From Brevibacillus sedimenti (GTDB lineage Bacteria; Bacillota; Bacilli; Brevibacillales; Brevibacillaceae), in assembly GCF_020923495.1 (NCBI RefSeq), contig NZ_CP064048.1, forward strand, positions 1,676,501-1,740,500: DNA of 64,000 nt, written 5' to 3'. The stretch's first letter is position 1. Each line of letters starts with the position of its first letter. Shown here piece by piece: positions 25,929 to 35,796 of this stretch. The notes beneath the pieces were generated by a model. It ran no database searches. It saw nothing but the letters and a program-made list of their open reading frames with translations, and was not told the origin of the DNA. The position numbers and the translations under genes are program-made.

Positions 25929-27215
25929 GTGAAGCCGGAACGGATTGATCTGTTGGTACACAACATCGGTGTGCTGGTGACGATGGGCGGCAAGCATGGG
26001 CCGCGACGGGGAGTCGAGATGTCGGATGTCGGGCTCGTGACGGGCGGAGCTGTGGCGATTGCGGATGGCAAAATCGTGGCCGCCGGTGCGGAAGCGGACG
26101 TCCGGGCGGAAATCGCCGGGCTGCCCATCGAGCAGAGCCTGGATGCAAATGGGCGTCTGGTGACGCCGGGCCTGGTGGACCCGCACACCCATCTGGTGCA
26201 TGGAGGTTCCCGGGAAAACGAACTGGTGTTGAAACTAAAGGGCATGTCGTATCTGGACATCCTCGCCCAGGGCGGCGGGATTCTCAGCACGGTGCGGGCT
26301 ACACGGGCTGCGACGGAAGACGAACTGTACGAAAAGGCACGGAAGAGTCTGGATATCATGATGCTGTACGGGGCGACGACTGTAGAGGCAAAAAGCGGCT
26401 ACGGACTGACGCTGGCAGACGAGCTGAAGCAGCTTCGTGTGACCAGGCGGCTGGATGAAACGCATCCGATCGACCTGGTGTCGACGTTTATGGGGGCACA
26501 CGCCGTACCGGCGGAGTACAAGGGCCGCTCCGCCGAATACGTCAAGCTGGTGATCGAGGAGATGCTGCCGGAGGTAATGCGGCAGGGACTGGCCGAGTTT
26601 TGCGACGTTTTTTGCGAGCACGGGGTGTTTTCGGTGGACGAGTCGCGGGCGATTCTCGCCGCCGCAAAAGAGCTGGGGTTCGGGTTGAAGCTGCATGCCG
26701 ACGAGATTGAACCGCTCGGCGGGGCGCAGCTGGCCGCAGAGATGGGCTGCATTTCCGCAGAGCATCTGCTGGCCGCTACCGATGAAGGATTGAAGGCGAT
26801 GCGGGATGCGGGCGTGATCGCCGTCTGCCTGCCGGCAACGTCATTCAACCTGCGCGCCAAGTCCCACGCTCGGGCCCGAACCATGATCGAGCTGGGAGTG
26901 CCGGTTGCGCTGTCCACTGACTACAATCCGGGCAGTTCGCCCACGGAATCGCTGCAGCTGGTGATGACCCTGGCATGCCTGAATCTGAACATGTCACCGG
27001 AGGAAGTATTTACTGCCATGACGATCAACGCAGCCTATGCGATTGGCCGCGGAGACCAGGTGGGCAGTCTTGAGCCCGGAAAGCTGGCGGACCTGGTGCT
27101 GTTCAACGCCGAAAACCTGGCGTATGTGCCGTATCACTTCGGCATCAACCACGTGGACACGGTGATCAAGAAAGGGCGCGTCGTGGTGGCCGGAGGACGG
27201 CTTTTGGAGAAGTAA
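25929..27215 (+). CDS. hutI: imidazolonepropionase
   Basis: 428-residue amidohydrolase that opens imidazolone-5-propionate to N-formimidoyl-L-glutamate. The metal-binding HxH is in VDPHTHLVHGGSRENE (about residues 78-93), with further ligands in LKLHADEIEP and STDYNPGSSPTES. KGMSYLDILAQGGGILSTV is a HutI hallmark. GTG 25929 is chosen because GGAGGAGAG lies just upstream; the frame opens at 25905. The terminator of the operon, with the inserted repeat copy B, follows directly. hutH is absent here. Confidence 0.95.
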   Translation: MKPERIDLLVHNIGVLVTMGGKHGPRRGVEMSDVGLVTGGAVAIADGKIVAAGAEADVRAEIAGLPIEQSLDANGRLVTPGLVDPHTHLVHGGSRENELVLKLKGMSYLDILAQGGGILSTVRATRAATEDELYEKARKSLDIMMLYGATTVEAKSGYGLTLADELKQLRVTRRLDETHPIDLVSTFMGAHAVPAEYKGRSAEYVKLVIEEMLPEVMRQGLAEFCDVFCEHGVFSVDESRAILAAAKELGFGLKLHADEIEPLGGAQLAAEMGCISAEHLLAATDEGLKAMRDAGVIAVCLPATSFNLRAKSHARARTMIELGVPVALSTDYNPGSSPTESLQLVMTLACLNLNMSPEEVFTAMTINAAYAIGRGDQVGSLEPGKLADLVLFNAENLAYVPYHFGINHVDTVIKKGRVVVAGGRLLEK

Positions 27216-27229
27216 AAGCAGATGAAACA

Positions 27230-27630
27230 AGGCACGGAAACAGTTGCTCCGTGCCTCAGCGTGTAGACAAAGTCCGTGGCGCATGGATGATCGGGCCCGC
27301 TCGCTCGCTTGACGCCCATCATAGAAGATGGATGATGTCCGCTCCAAAACGCGACGCGGGCAGGGGACAAACATCTGGGTGTTTCGACGAAGTGAGACTT
27401 GTGTCCCCTGTTTTTCCCCGCGTCTTTCGTTTTTCCGCTGAGCCGGTCGTCAAAGGAGCTCGCTTGGCCCATCACTCCATGCGATGTACTTTTTCTCCAT
27501 CTTCGGTTGATGAATGTGCAGGCCTTTCGGCCTGACAACGATGGACAGATCGTTTCCTTGCGGAACTTCAATGAAAAAGTACAGTTTGTCTTCAGTCTGA
27601 GGCACGGAAACAGTTGCTCCGTGCCTTTTT
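27230..27630. repeat. terminator-flanked structured repeat, copy B
   Basis: The element is 27257-27599, starting CAGCGTGTAGACAAAGT and ending GTTTGTCTTCAGTCTG. It lies between two identical 27-bp terminator stems at 27230-27256 and 27600-27626, arms AGGCACGGA/TCCGTGCCT; only the right stem has a T run. Its interior is unrelated to copies A, C and D but is also rich in inverted repeats: GCGGG..AGGGGACA with TGTCCCCT..CCCGC, and GTACTTTTTC/GAAAAAGTAC. No convincing coding frame is present. The stem ends the hut operon. Confidence 0.85.
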
Positions 27631-27710
27631 TGCTGTCCAGACAGTGGTGCACATGATTCATTTTCCATAATGGGATTGACTGGAAGAGCCGCCTGTGCTA
27701 CCTTTTTAGT

Positions 27711-27729
27711 GATAATGATTCTCATTATT
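27711..27729. promoter_or_regulatory. Fur box upstream of the siderophore regulator
   Basis: GATAATGATTCTCATTATT is a close match to the classic Fur consensus and lies 26 bp before the btr-like start codon. Predicts iron-dependent repression of the regulator. Confidence 0.85.
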
Positions 27730-27754
27730 GGTGTTTGGGAGGGGGAGGCGTCTC

Positions 27755-28966
27755 ATGCGTACAGACAACGGACAGGCAGCGGACATCAGCTCGTGCAGGC
27801 CGAGACGGAATCCCAAAGCAAACCTGGCCAAAATCAAGGAATACATGGACCAGCACTACAACGAACCTCTTTCGATCAAGCAGCTTGCGCAGATGGCGAA
27901 CATCAGTCCCAAGTATTTTGTGGATCTTTTCAAAAAGACATTTGGTCAGAGCGCCATGGAATATTTGACGGATTTGCGCATCAACCGGGCGAAGCGCTAT
28001 TTGGCCGAATCCGGGGAGCGCTTGCGGGATATCGCCGCAAAAGTTGGGTATAGCGACGAGTTTTACTTTAGCCGCAAGTTTAAAAAGGAAGTGGGCGTAT
28101 CACCGTCCGATTTCGCGAAACATTTCAAGAAACGCATCGCTGCGTGCTCCGCTGCGGTTACGGGTCATCTGCTTGCGTTGAACGTGGTGCCGATTGCAGC
28201 GCCGCTGGACCCCAAGTGGACGCCCTATTACTACAACGCCTATCGCACGCAGATCAAGGCGCATTTAACGCTGACCGACCCGTACACGAGCTGGCAGTTT
28301 GAATCAAACCTGGACAAGATCATACGAATTCGACCGGACGCCATTGTCGGAACCGACCAACTGCTGCCCGCCGAGAAAGACAAATTGACGGACATGGCGT
28401 CTTCGTTTTTCGTTCCGACAGAGAAGTTGGGGTGGAGAGACCAGCTCCGCATGATCGCCCGTTTTTTGGACAGGGAGGATCAGGCGGAGATGTGGATCCG
28501 GCGATATGAACAGAGGGTTCAGTCGGCCCGGGAGCAGATTGAGGCAAAGCTGGGACACGACAGCATTCTGGTGCTGCGTATCTACGGCCAGGCGATCCAT
28601 GCCTACTGGAACCGCGGGCTGGAGGACGTGCTGCACCGGGATCTGCGGATCAGGACCGTATTTCGGCCGGAACCGTCCGAACATGCGCAGCTTACGCTGG
28701 AGCAGGTGGCGGAGCTTGATCCTGACCGGATATTGCTGGTGGTGTGTCCCGAGGCATCGTCGCGGGCGTACTGGCTGGCGCTGCAGCACAAGGCGGCCTG
28801 GCGCCAGTTGAAAGCAGTCACAAACCTGAATGTGCACCTGATCTCTGCTGATCCGTGGTTTGAGTACTCGGCGATGTCCATTCTCCGGATGCTGGATGAA
28901 GCCATGCTCCTGTTTACGGGAAAATGTCCAAATGTTCTTCTGGATAGAACCCATGGTGACGCTTGA
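27755..28966 (+). CDS. btr: AraC-type siderophore-uptake regulator with binding-protein domain
   Basis: 403-residue protein fusing an N-terminal AraC DNA-binding domain (LSIKQLAQMANISPKYFVDL at about 33-52; LRDIAAKVGYSDEFYFSRKF at about 81-100) to a C-terminal periplasmic-binding-protein-like domain. This is the architecture of Bacillus Btr (YbbB), which binds ferric bacillibactin in the cytoplasm and activates the feu uptake genes. ATG 27755 follows GGGAGGGGGAGG. It is preceded by a Fur box and followed by feuA. The symbol is assigned by architecture and context, not by close identity. Confidence 0.82.
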   Translation: MRTDNGQAADISSCRPRRNPKANLAKIKEYMDQHYNEPLSIKQLAQMANISPKYFVDLFKKTFGQSAMEYLTDLRINRAKRYLAESGERLRDIAAKVGYSDEFYFSRKFKKEVGVSPSDFAKHFKKRIAACSAAVTGHLLALNVVPIAAPLDPKWTPYYYNAYRTQIKAHLTLTDPYTSWQFESNLDKIIRIRPDAIVGTDQLLPAEKDKLTDMASSFFVPTEKLGWRDQLRMIARFLDREDQAEMWIRRYEQRVQSAREQIEAKLGHDSILVLRIYGQAIHAYWNRGLEDVLHRDLRIRTVFRPEPSEHAQLTLEQVAELDPDRILLVVCPEASSRAYWLALQHKAAWRQLKAVTNLNVHLISADPWFEYSAMSILRMLDEAMLLFTGKCPNVLLDRTHGDA

Positions 28967-28978
28967 GCGGCATCATCT

Positions 28979-29007
28979 ATAATCATTCTCGGTGAGAATG
29001 ATTATCA
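28979..29007. promoter_or_regulatory. Fur box (dyad) upstream of feuA
   Basis: ATAATCATTCTC (28979-28990) and GAGAATGATTAT (28994-29005) form a perfect dyad around GGT. It includes the 7-1-7 Fur motif TGAGAATGATTATCA at 28993-29007. It lies 17 bp before the feuA-like start. Confidence 0.88.
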
Positions 29008-29023
29008 CAAGAGGAGGAACACC

Positions 29024-30052
29024 ATGTTTCATCTGGCCAATCGGTTTGGCACTGTCTTTCGTTTTCCGTTTACCGTCTGGCTGTGCCTGGTGCTGGCAGT
29101 CAGTTTGCTGACCGGCTGCGGCTCCAATCAGGCTCAACGTGCGGAGTCGTCCGAACAGCCGCAATCGGTGTCAACTGCCGCTGATACTTCTGCAACGGGA
29201 GCAAACACTCCCGCATCGTCTGGTGAGCGAACGGTCAAGGACGAACTTGGCCATGAAATCACCGTGCCAGCGGAACCCAAGCGGGTATTTGCCCCTTATC
29301 TCGAGGATTCGCTGCTCAAGCTGGGCATCAAGCCAGTGGTCCAATGGTCCAACGGCAACATGGCACACGCGTATCTGCAAGAGGAGCTGAAGGATGTGCC
29401 GAAGCTGGACTTCTCGGGAGGACTGCCGTCTCCAGAGGTGATCATGTCCTACAATCCCGATTTGATCATCCTGCACACCGCGACGTACGCCGCCAATGGC
29501 ACCTATGAGAACTATGCCAAGATCGCACCGACCTACGTGTTTCAGAATGCGTCCGGCGACGTCGAAAAGTCGCTCGTCACGCTGGGAGAGCTGCTCGGCA
29601 AATCTGCCGAAGCCGATCAAGCGCTGAAAGCGTACCGGCAGAAAGTGCAGGAGGCCAAAGAAAAGCTGGATCAGGCGGTCGGGGGAAAAAAGGTCGCGAT
29701 TATGCGCTTTGCTGCCAAAGGCGTCAGCCTGATGGGAGCAAATTATCTGTGCGGGAATGTTGTGCACCAGCAGTTGGGGGTCGGAAAGTCCAAGCTGGTG
29801 GAGAACGCAAACAGTGCGAACGTGACGCTGGAGACGTTATCGAATCTTGACGCTGACTACATATTTGTCATCAATGCGTATGGTCAAGGGACACAGCGCA
29901 TGAAGGAGATGACGGAAAGTTCCATCTGGAAGAGCATCCCGGCGGTGAAGCAGGGGCACGTGTACGAGGTGAACGACGAGTACTGGCTTGGCAGCGGTCT
30001 GATCGCCTATGAAAAGATTATTGACGATACGGTCAAACTGCTTGCCAAATAA
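29024..30052 (+). CDS. feuA: ferric siderophore-binding lipoprotein (FeuA-like)
   Basis: 342-residue substrate-binding lipoprotein for ferric siderophore import. The signal sequence ends in the lipobox LLTGC with Cys 32, followed by a Ser/Thr/Ala/Gln-rich linker. The class III binding-protein fold is shown by RTVKDELGHEITVPAEPKRV, MSYNPDLIILHT and VYEVNDEYWLGSGLIAYEKI. The ribosome binding site is AGAGGAGG. The matching permease genes (feuBC) and ATPase are not in the window, so uptake must rely on genes elsewhere. The Fur dyad indicates iron repression. Confidence 0.88.
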   Translation: MFHLANRFGTVFRFPFTVWLCLVLAVSLLTGCGSNQAQRAESSEQPQSVSTAADTSATGANTPASSGERTVKDELGHEITVPAEPKRVFAPYLEDSLLKLGIKPVVQWSNGNMAHAYLQEELKDVPKLDFSGGLPSPEVIMSYNPDLIILHTATYAANGTYENYAKIAPTYVFQNASGDVEKSLVTLGELLGKSAEADQALKAYRQKVQEAKEKLDQAVGGKKVAIMRFAAKGVSLMGANYLCGNVVHQQLGVGKSKLVENANSANVTLETLSNLDADYIFVINAYGQGTQRMKEMTESSIWKSIPAVKQGHVYEVNDEYWLGSGLIAYEKIIDDTVKLLAK

Positions 30053-30191
30053 GCGGAAGCAAACGCATGTCTGAACGTCTCCCTGTATGGCAAACAAGTG
30101 AAACAACATCACATCGATGGGGCCACCTTGCAGCCTGGAAGGGAGATTTTCACGCCGTCCAGATGTAAATGTAAGTGAAGAAAGGTAGGAA

Positions 30192-31061
30192 ATGTCATCC
30201 ATGTCTTTCGATCATCCTGAACAGCGCGCTGTCTCGCTCGAGGAGACCGCGAGCGGCAAGGCGGAAATCCCCCGTTCCAAACGATGGATCATGCAGTCGC
30301 GCGCGGAAAACCGCAGCTATCAGATCATGGTGGCCACCCCGGCGGAAGCGCCGCCTCCCTCGGGATATCCGGTCATTTACGTGCTGGATGCCAATTCCGT
30401 TTTCGGAACGATGGTGGAGGCCGTTCGCCTGCAGAGCGGCCGCCCGGAGAAGACAGGGGTTGTACCGGCGTTGGTCGTCGGCATCGGCTATGAAACGGAC
30501 GGCCCGTTTGCCCCGGCCCGGTATTACGATCTGACGCCCATGCCCACCACGGAATTTACGCAACTTCCGAACGGGGCTGCCCTGCCTCCGCAAGGGGGAG
30601 CTGAAGCGTTCCTGCAGTTCATTGAAGAAGAGCTGAAGCCGCGGATCGCACGGGAATTCAAGATCGACCGCAGCAGACAAACGCTCTTCGGCCATTCCCT
30701 TGGCGGACTGTTCACCCTGCACGTGCTGTTTACGAAGCCGGATGCCTTTCAGTGCTATATCGCCGGCAGCCCCTCGATCCATTGGAACCGGCAGCATCTG
30801 ATGCAGGCGGAGAAGCAGTTCGCAGCCCGCCTGGAGCAGGAATCGCTGAACATCAAGGTACTGCTTGGGTTCGGAGAAATGGAAAAAGATCACGTATCCC
30901 AAAATTGCTATCATGCCCGGGAGTTGTCAGAACGTCTGTCCGCCCATGCTGCACGTGGGCTGCAGGTGGTGTTCAAAGAGTTTGAGGACGAAAACCATGT
31001 ATCGGTGCTGCCGGTCCTGATCAGCAGGGCCCTGCGTTTTGCCTTGTATCCAGAGAAATAA
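30192..31061 (+). CDS. besA: ferric bacillibactin esterase-like hydrolase
   Basis: 289-residue alpha/beta hydrolase of the esterase D/Fes/BesA group. It would hydrolyse the trilactone of imported ferric siderophore to release iron in the cytosol. The nucleophile motif is GHSLGG (about residues 167-172). YPVIYVLDANSVFGTMVEAV and GAEAFLQFIEEELKPRIARE are family blocks, and the C-terminal EDENHVSVLP supplies the His. No signal peptide is seen. It lies directly upstream of dhbA, the same order as in Bacillus. ATG 30192 or 30201 could be the start. Confidence 0.85.
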   Translation: MSSMSFDHPEQRAVSLEETASGKAEIPRSKRWIMQSRAENRSYQIMVATPAEAPPPSGYPVIYVLDANSVFGTMVEAVRLQSGRPEKTGVVPALVVGIGYETDGPFAPARYYDLTPMPTTEFTQLPNGAALPPQGGAEAFLQFIEEELKPRIAREFKIDRSRQTLFGHSLGGLFTLHVLFTKPDAFQCYIAGSPSIHWNRQHLMQAEKQFAARLEQESLNIKVLLGFGEMEKDHVSQNCYHARELSERLSAHAARGLQVVFKEFEDENHVSVLPVLISRALRFALYPEK

Positions 31062-31141
31062 CGAGGCCATGCGGCGCGTGACGAGTGGAGAGTGCGCCGC
31101 ATCATTGCAGCCCCGATGGGAGTAAGAGGAGAGAGACCTTT

Positions 31142-31927
31142 ATGGAGATTGCGGGAATTACGGGTAAAGTTGCCTTGGTCACAGGAGCCGCGCAGGGGAT
31201 CGGGAGAGCGGTAGCAGCGGCCCTGGCCGAGCGTGGAGCCTTGGTTGCGGCGGCAGACAAGCAGGCCGCAGGCGTCCAAGCACTCGTGGAAGAACTGCGT
31301 GCCGGCGGTCATCAGGCAGCAGCTTTTCCCACAGACATTCGTGACAGCGGCGCCGTCGAAGCGATGGTAGAGCGAATCGAACAGGAGCTCGGTCCGATCG
31401 ACATACTGGTCAACGTCGCCGGCGTGCTGCGCACAGGGCCAATCGAATCGCTCAGCGACGAGGATTGGGCGGCCACGTTCGCGGTGAATGCAAACGGAGT
31501 GTTCTATGTTTCCCGCGCGGTCGTCAGGCGCATGGCCTCCCGCCGATCCGGTGCGATTGTGACCGTCGCTTCAAACGCCGCTGGGGTGCCGCGCATGCAG
31601 ATGTCGGCCTACGCGGCCTCGAAGGCAGCTGCGACGATGTTCACCAAGTGCCTGGGGTTGGAGTACGCCCGGTACAATATCCGCTGCAATGTGGTATCGC
31701 CCGGCTCAACCGACACAGCCATGCAGCGGGCATTATGGGCGGATGACCATGGCGCGCAGGCTGTCATCGCCGGCAATTTGGAGCAGTACCGCCTGGGCAT
31801 ACCGCTTGGAAGGATGGCCCAGCCCTCGGACATTGCCGATGCGGTGCTGTTTCTGGTATCCGACCAGGCGCGGCATATTACGATGCACGACCTGTGCGTC
31901 GACGGCGGTGCAACCCTGGGAATGTAA
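31142..31927 (+). CDS. dhbA: 2,3-dihydro-2,3-dihydroxybenzoate dehydrogenase
   Basis: 261-residue SDR enzyme oxidising 2,3-dihydro-2,3-dihydroxybenzoate to 2,3-dihydroxybenzoate with NAD+. The cofactor motif is TGAAQGIG (about residues 14-21); Asp after beta-2 (VAAADKQ) fits NAD+. The catalytic residues are in [20 protein letters not shown] (Ser, Tyr, Lys). The C-terminus [12 protein letters not shown] is diagnostic of EntA/DhbA. ATG 31142 follows AAGAGGAGAGAG. It is the first gene of dhbACEBF. Confidence 0.93.
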   Translation: MEIAGITGKVALVTGAAQGIGRAVAAALAERGALVAAADKQAAGVQALVEELRAGGHQAAAFPTDIRDSGAVEAMVERIEQELGPIDILVNVAGVLRTGPIESLSDEDWAATFAVNANGVFYVSRAVVRRMASRRSGAIVTVASNAAGVPRMQMSAYAASKAAATMFTKCLGLEYARYNIRCNVVSPGSTDTAMQRALWADDHGAQAVIAGNLEQYRLGIPLGRMAQPSDIADAVLFLVSDQARHITMHDLCVDGGATLGM

Positions 31928-31950
31928 AAATGGATGGGAGATGACGATGA

Positions 31951-33195
31951 ATGCTGAAACAAGTTGCTGGTTCCGCGGCAAGCGCCACAGCGCTGCTCGA
32001 AGCATATCAAGTGGGCTCCGCCTTCTTTTTCTCTTCGCCCAAGCGTACCCTGCTCGCAGAGGGAGAATGGGCCAGACTGCCGGAGTACGAGGGACCGGAT
32101 GCGTTGAGAAGCCTGGCCCGAAGAGTTGCCGAGCTGCTTGCCAGCGCTGAGCGGTCCGGGCACGGCACGTCGGTCGCAGTCGGCGCGGTTCCGTTTGATC
32201 ACACGAAGCCAGCCCAACTCGTCGTGCCGCAAACCCTCCAATGGGCAGGACCGCTTGAATTCACACCGGACGTTTTGGCTGAACAGAACGCTGCATCTGC
32301 CTTTGAGATTCGCGAAATACCGGCGCCGGCGGAATATGAGGAGGGCGTAAACCGGATATTGGCGCGCCTTCAACAAGGTGACATTCAGAAGGTGGTGCTG
32401 GCGAGATCGCTGCACCTGACCTCCTCTGACTCCGTGAATATCCATCAACTGCTCCGCAACCTGGCCCGGCACAACACGCGCGGCTACACATTCGCGGCAA
32501 ACCTGACGCCAAAGGGCGTGCGCAGCGCTGCGGCGGACAGCGAAGGATCGCGGACGTTGATCGGCGCCAGCCCGGAACTGCTCGTTGCCAAGACAGGACC
32601 GTACATCATGGCCAATCCCTTGGCAGGTTCTGCGGCCCGCAGTGACGATCCCCGCGAGGATGAGCGGCGCGCGGCTTCGCTGCTTGCTTCCGCCAAGGAC
32701 CGGCATGAGCATGCGGTGGTCGTCGAGGCAGTCGTCGAAGCGCTCCGTCCCTATTGCAAGCATCTGGACGTTCCCCGGGAGCCTTCGCTGGTGCAGACCA
32801 ACACCATGTGGCATCTTTCCACGGAAATAAGCGGGGAGCTGATCGATCCCTCCACCTCGTCGCTTCAGCTGGCGGCAGCGCTTCACCCGACTCCCGCTGT
32901 ATGCGGAACGCCTGTCGATCAGGCGCGTGCGGTGATTCAGGAGTTGGAGCCGTTTGATCGGGGGTTCTTTACGGGAATGGTCGGATGGTGCGATGCAAAC
33001 GGCGATGGGGAGTGGGCAGTCACCATCCGCTGCGCCGAAGTGGAGGGGCGCGTGATTCGTCTGTTTGCCGGAGCAGGTATCGTCCTCGGCTCAAATCCGG
33101 AGGCAGAACTTTTGGAAACATCTGCGAAGTTTCGCACCATGCTTCTGGCCATGGGGCTGAACCAGCCGGTGCTGGCCGGAAGAAAGGAGGGGTAA
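31951..33195 (+). CDS. dhbC: isochorismate synthase
   Basis: 414-residue chorismate-utilising enzyme making isochorismate for dihydroxybenzoate synthesis. The C-terminal catalytic part contains [37 protein letters not shown] and [12 protein letters not shown], then [16 protein letters not shown] with the Mg2+-binding Glu. The gene begins 23 bp after dhbA and ends 3 bp before dhbE. Family members also include menaquinone-linked MenF, but the cluster makes DhbC certain. Confidence 0.94.
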   Translation: MLKQVAGSAASATALLEAYQVGSAFFFSSPKRTLLAEGEWARLPEYEGPDALRSLARRVAELLASAERSGHGTSVAVGAVPFDHTKPAQLVVPQTLQWAGPLEFTPDVLAEQNAASAFEIREIPAPAEYEEGVNRILARLQQGDIQKVVLARSLHLTSSDSVNIHQLLRNLARHNTRGYTFAANLTPKGVRSAAADSEGSRTLIGASPELLVAKTGPYIMANPLAGSAARSDDPREDERRAASLLASAKDRHEHAVVVEAVVEALRPYCKHLDVPREPSLVQTNTMWHLSTEISGELIDPSTSSLQLAAALHPTPAVCGTPVDQARAVIQELEPFDRGFFTGMVGWCDANGDGEWAVTIRCAEVEGRVIRLFAGAGIVLGSNPEAELLETSAKFRTMLLAMGLNQPVLAGRKEG

Positions 33196-33198
33196 GTC

Positions 33199-34839
33199 AT
33201 GCTGTCAGGATGCCCAACGTGGCCCAAGGAATTTGCCGATCGATACCGGGCGGCAGGGTGCTGGCAGGGTGAGACGTTTGGAGAGATGCTGCGGAAGCGT
33301 GCCGCCGCTTACGGGGAACGCATCGCCATCGTCAGCGGTGACAGGCGGATCAGCTACGCGGAACTTGACGCCCGGGCCGACCGCTTGGCAGCGGGGGTTC
33401 AGAAGCTGGGAATCAAGCCGATGGACCGGGTCGTCGTGCAGCTTCCCAATATCCTGGAATTTTTTGAAGTGATTTTTGCACTGTTTCGGCTGGGGGCGCT
33501 GCCTGTGTTTGCCCTTCCCCTGCATCGAAAGAGTGAGATCACCTATTTGTGCGAGTTCACCAAAGCGGTTGCGTACGTCATCCCAGACGTTGAAGCGGGG
33601 TTTGACTACCGCGAGCTTGCCGCTCATGTCAAGGAGAGCGTTCCCACCTTGCGTCACGTGATTGTGGCGGGCGACCCGGGACAGTTTGACGCGCTGGATG
33701 AAATGCGCACAGATCCCGTCAGTCTGCCGGAAGGGCCGAGCGCCAGCGATGTGGCGTTTCTCCAGCTGTCCGGCGGCAGCACCGGACTGCCCAAGCTGAT
33801 TCCCCGGACGCACGATGATTACATCTACAGTTTGCGGGTCAGCGCCGAGATTTGCCAGCTTGATGAGAGCAGCGTGTATCTCGCGGTACTGCCTGTTGCC
33901 CACAACTTTCCGCTCAGCTCGCCCGGCGTACTCGGGACGCTGTACGCCGGCGGCAGAGTGGTTCTCGCGCGCAGCGGCAGCCCGGACGAGGCGTTTCCGC
34001 TGATCGCGCGGGAGCAGGTCACGATTACGGCCGTAGTGCCTCCGCTGGCCCTGGTCTGGCTGGATGCGGCGGCATCGCGAAGGCATGATCTGTCCAGCCT
34101 GCAGGTCCTGCAGGTGGGCGGGGCCAAGTTCGCTGCTGAGGCTGCCAGGATGGTCAAACCGACGATGGGCTGCACCCTGCAGCAGGTGTTCGGGATGGCG
34201 GAGGGACTGGTTAATTACACGCGGCTGGATGATCCCGAGGAGATCATCGTGAACACCCAGGGCAGACCCATGTCGCCGTATGATGAGATTCGCCTGGTTG
34301 ACGACAATGATCGCGAAGTCGAGCCGGGCCAGGTGGGACACCTTCTGACCCGGGGACCTTATACCATTCGCGGCTATTACAAGGCCGAGGAGCACAACGC
34401 CAAGGCGTTCACTGCTGACGGTTTTTACCGCACGGGCGATCTGGCACGGTTGACTCCAACAGGTCATCTGGTCGTAGAGGGACGTGCCAAAGACCAGATC
34501 AACCGGGGCGGAGACAAGGTGGCGGCTGAAGAAGTGGAGAACCATCTGCTCGCTCATCCCGGCGTACATGACGCCGCCGTGGTCGCCATGCCGGACGATT
34601 ATCTGGGCGAGCGCACGTGCGCCTTCGTGATTCCGCATCATCCGGCTCCCACAGCGGCCGAACTCAAAGCGTTCCTGCGGGAGCGTGGATTGGCGGCTTA
34701 CAAGATACCGGATCGAGTGGAATTTGTCGATTCGTTCCCCATGACGGCAGTCGGCAAGATCAGCAAAAAAATGCTGCGTGAACGCATCGCCCAGCAATTG
34801 CAGTCGCGTACGCACCAACACAAGCAAGGGAGGAGTTAG
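33199..34839 (+). CDS. dhbE: 2,3-dihydroxybenzoate-AMP ligase
   Basis: 546-residue stand-alone adenylation enzyme that activates 2,3-dihydroxybenzoate and loads it on the aryl-carrier domain of DhbB. The ATP-binding motif is [19 protein letters not shown] (about residues 188-206). A5 is [24 protein letters not shown] and [17 protein letters not shown] are A7-A8, and the catalytic Lys is in GKISKK near the C-terminus. Start ATG 33199 has AAAGGAGGGG upstream and dhbB starts 1 bp after its stop codon. Confidence 0.95.
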   Translation: MLSGCPTWPKEFADRYRAAGCWQGETFGEMLRKRAAAYGERIAIVSGDRRISYAELDARADRLAAGVQKLGIKPMDRVVVQLPNILEFFEVIFALFRLGALPVFALPLHRKSEITYLCEFTKAVAYVIPDVEAGFDYRELAAHVKESVPTLRHVIVAGDPGQFDALDEMRTDPVSLPEGPSASDVAFLQLSGGSTGLPKLIPRTHDDYIYSLRVSAEICQLDESSVYLAVLPVAHNFPLSSPGVLGTLYAGGRVVLARSGSPDEAFPLIAREQVTITAVVPPLALVWLDAAASRRHDLSSLQVLQVGGAKFAAEAARMVKPTMGCTLQQVFGMAEGLVNYTRLDDPEEIIVNTQGRPMSPYDEIRLVDDNDREVEPGQVGHLLTRGPYTIRGYYKAEEHNAKAFTADGFYRTGDLARLTPTGHLVVEGRAKDQINRGGDKVAAEEVENHLLAHPGVHDAAVVAMPDDYLGERTCAFVIPHHPAPTAAELKAFLRERGLAAYKIPDRVEFVDSFPMTAVGKISKKMLRERIAQQLQSRTHQHKQGRS

Positions 34840-34840
34840 C

Positions 34841-35782
34841 ATGGCGATTCCCGCCATATTGCCGTATCCGATGCCTGTAGAGTCTGACCTGCCGAAGAAC
34901 AGGGTGGCGTGGACACCTGATCCGAAGCGGGCGGCTCTGCTGATTCATGACATGCAGCAGTATTTTCTGAATGCGTTCACCGTTACGGAGTCTCCGGTCG
35001 TGGAGCTTCTGGCCAATATCCAAAAGCTCAAAGCCTATTGCGCCGAGCAGGGAATCCCCGTCATCTATTCGGCGCAGCCTGGCAAACAGTCCCCAGAGCA
35101 GCGCGGACTGCTGCAGGATTTCTGGGGGCCGGGACTGACGAAGTGCCCCGATCAGCAGAAGATCGTCGATGAGCTTGCGCCGGGCGGGCAGGATCTGGTG
35201 TTGACCAAGTGGCGGTACAGCGCCTTTCAACAGACCAATTTGCTGGAGATGTTGCAGCAGCGCGGACGGGATCAGCTTATCGTGTGCGGCATCTACGCCC
35301 ATATCGGCTGCCTGATGACCGCGTGCGAAGCGTTCATGAAAGATGTGCAGCCGTTCTTCGTTGCAGATGCGGTAGCGGATTTCTCTCGGGAGAAGCACAT
35401 GATGGCGCTGACCTACGCGGCTGAGCGCTGCGCGGTCACGATCACGACGCAGCGTCTGATCGATCAGCTGAGCGGCGTGCAGGCTGAAGCGCCGGCCGCC
35501 CGTGAAAGTGACACGCAGCCGATCACGCAGGAAGCGATCCGCGCGCAAGTAGCTGATTTGCTCCAGGAACTGCCGGCAAACCTTGGGAAAAACGACGACC
35601 TGATTAACGTGTGGGGGCTTGATTCCGTCAGGATCATGTCGCTGGTGGAGAGATGGCGCCGCAGCGGTGCAGAGGTGACCTTTGTGGAACTGGCTGAGCA
35701 GCCGACACTGGCCGCCTGGTGGGCGCTGTTGTCATCACGATTGAAGCAGAGTTTGCCCAATCAGGATTACTTCGTCGTATGA
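34841..35782 (+). CDS. dhbB: isochorismatase with aryl carrier domain
   Basis: 313-residue bifunctional protein. Residues 1-210 are an isochorismatase that removes pyruvate from isochorismate: catalytic Asp in [10 protein letters not shown], Lys in [11 protein letters not shown], and [19 protein letters not shown]-type core near 150-165. Residues about 230-300 form an aryl carrier domain with the phosphopantetheine Ser in WGLDSVRIM (about residue 262). ATG 34841 follows AGGGAGGAG. It hands the dihydroxybenzoyl group to DhbF. Confidence 0.95.
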   Translation: MAIPAILPYPMPVESDLPKNRVAWTPDPKRAALLIHDMQQYFLNAFTVTESPVVELLANIQKLKAYCAEQGIPVIYSAQPGKQSPEQRGLLQDFWGPGLTKCPDQQKIVDELAPGGQDLVLTKWRYSAFQQTNLLEMLQQRGRDQLIVCGIYAHIGCLMTACEAFMKDVQPFFVADAVADFSREKHMMALTYAAERCAVTITTQRLIDQLSGVQAEAPAARESDTQPITQEAIRAQVADLLQELPANLGKNDDLINVWGLDSVRIMSLVERWRRSGAEVTFVELAEQPTLAAWWALLSSRLKQSLPNQDYFVV

Positions 35783-35796
35783 AAGAGGTGATGTTC

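Noticed and set aside
23937-26201. 754-codon open frame antisense to hutG and hutU
   Set aside because: It lies exactly opposite two secure genes, has the His/Arg-rich composition of a GC-rich antisense shadow and no family motif.
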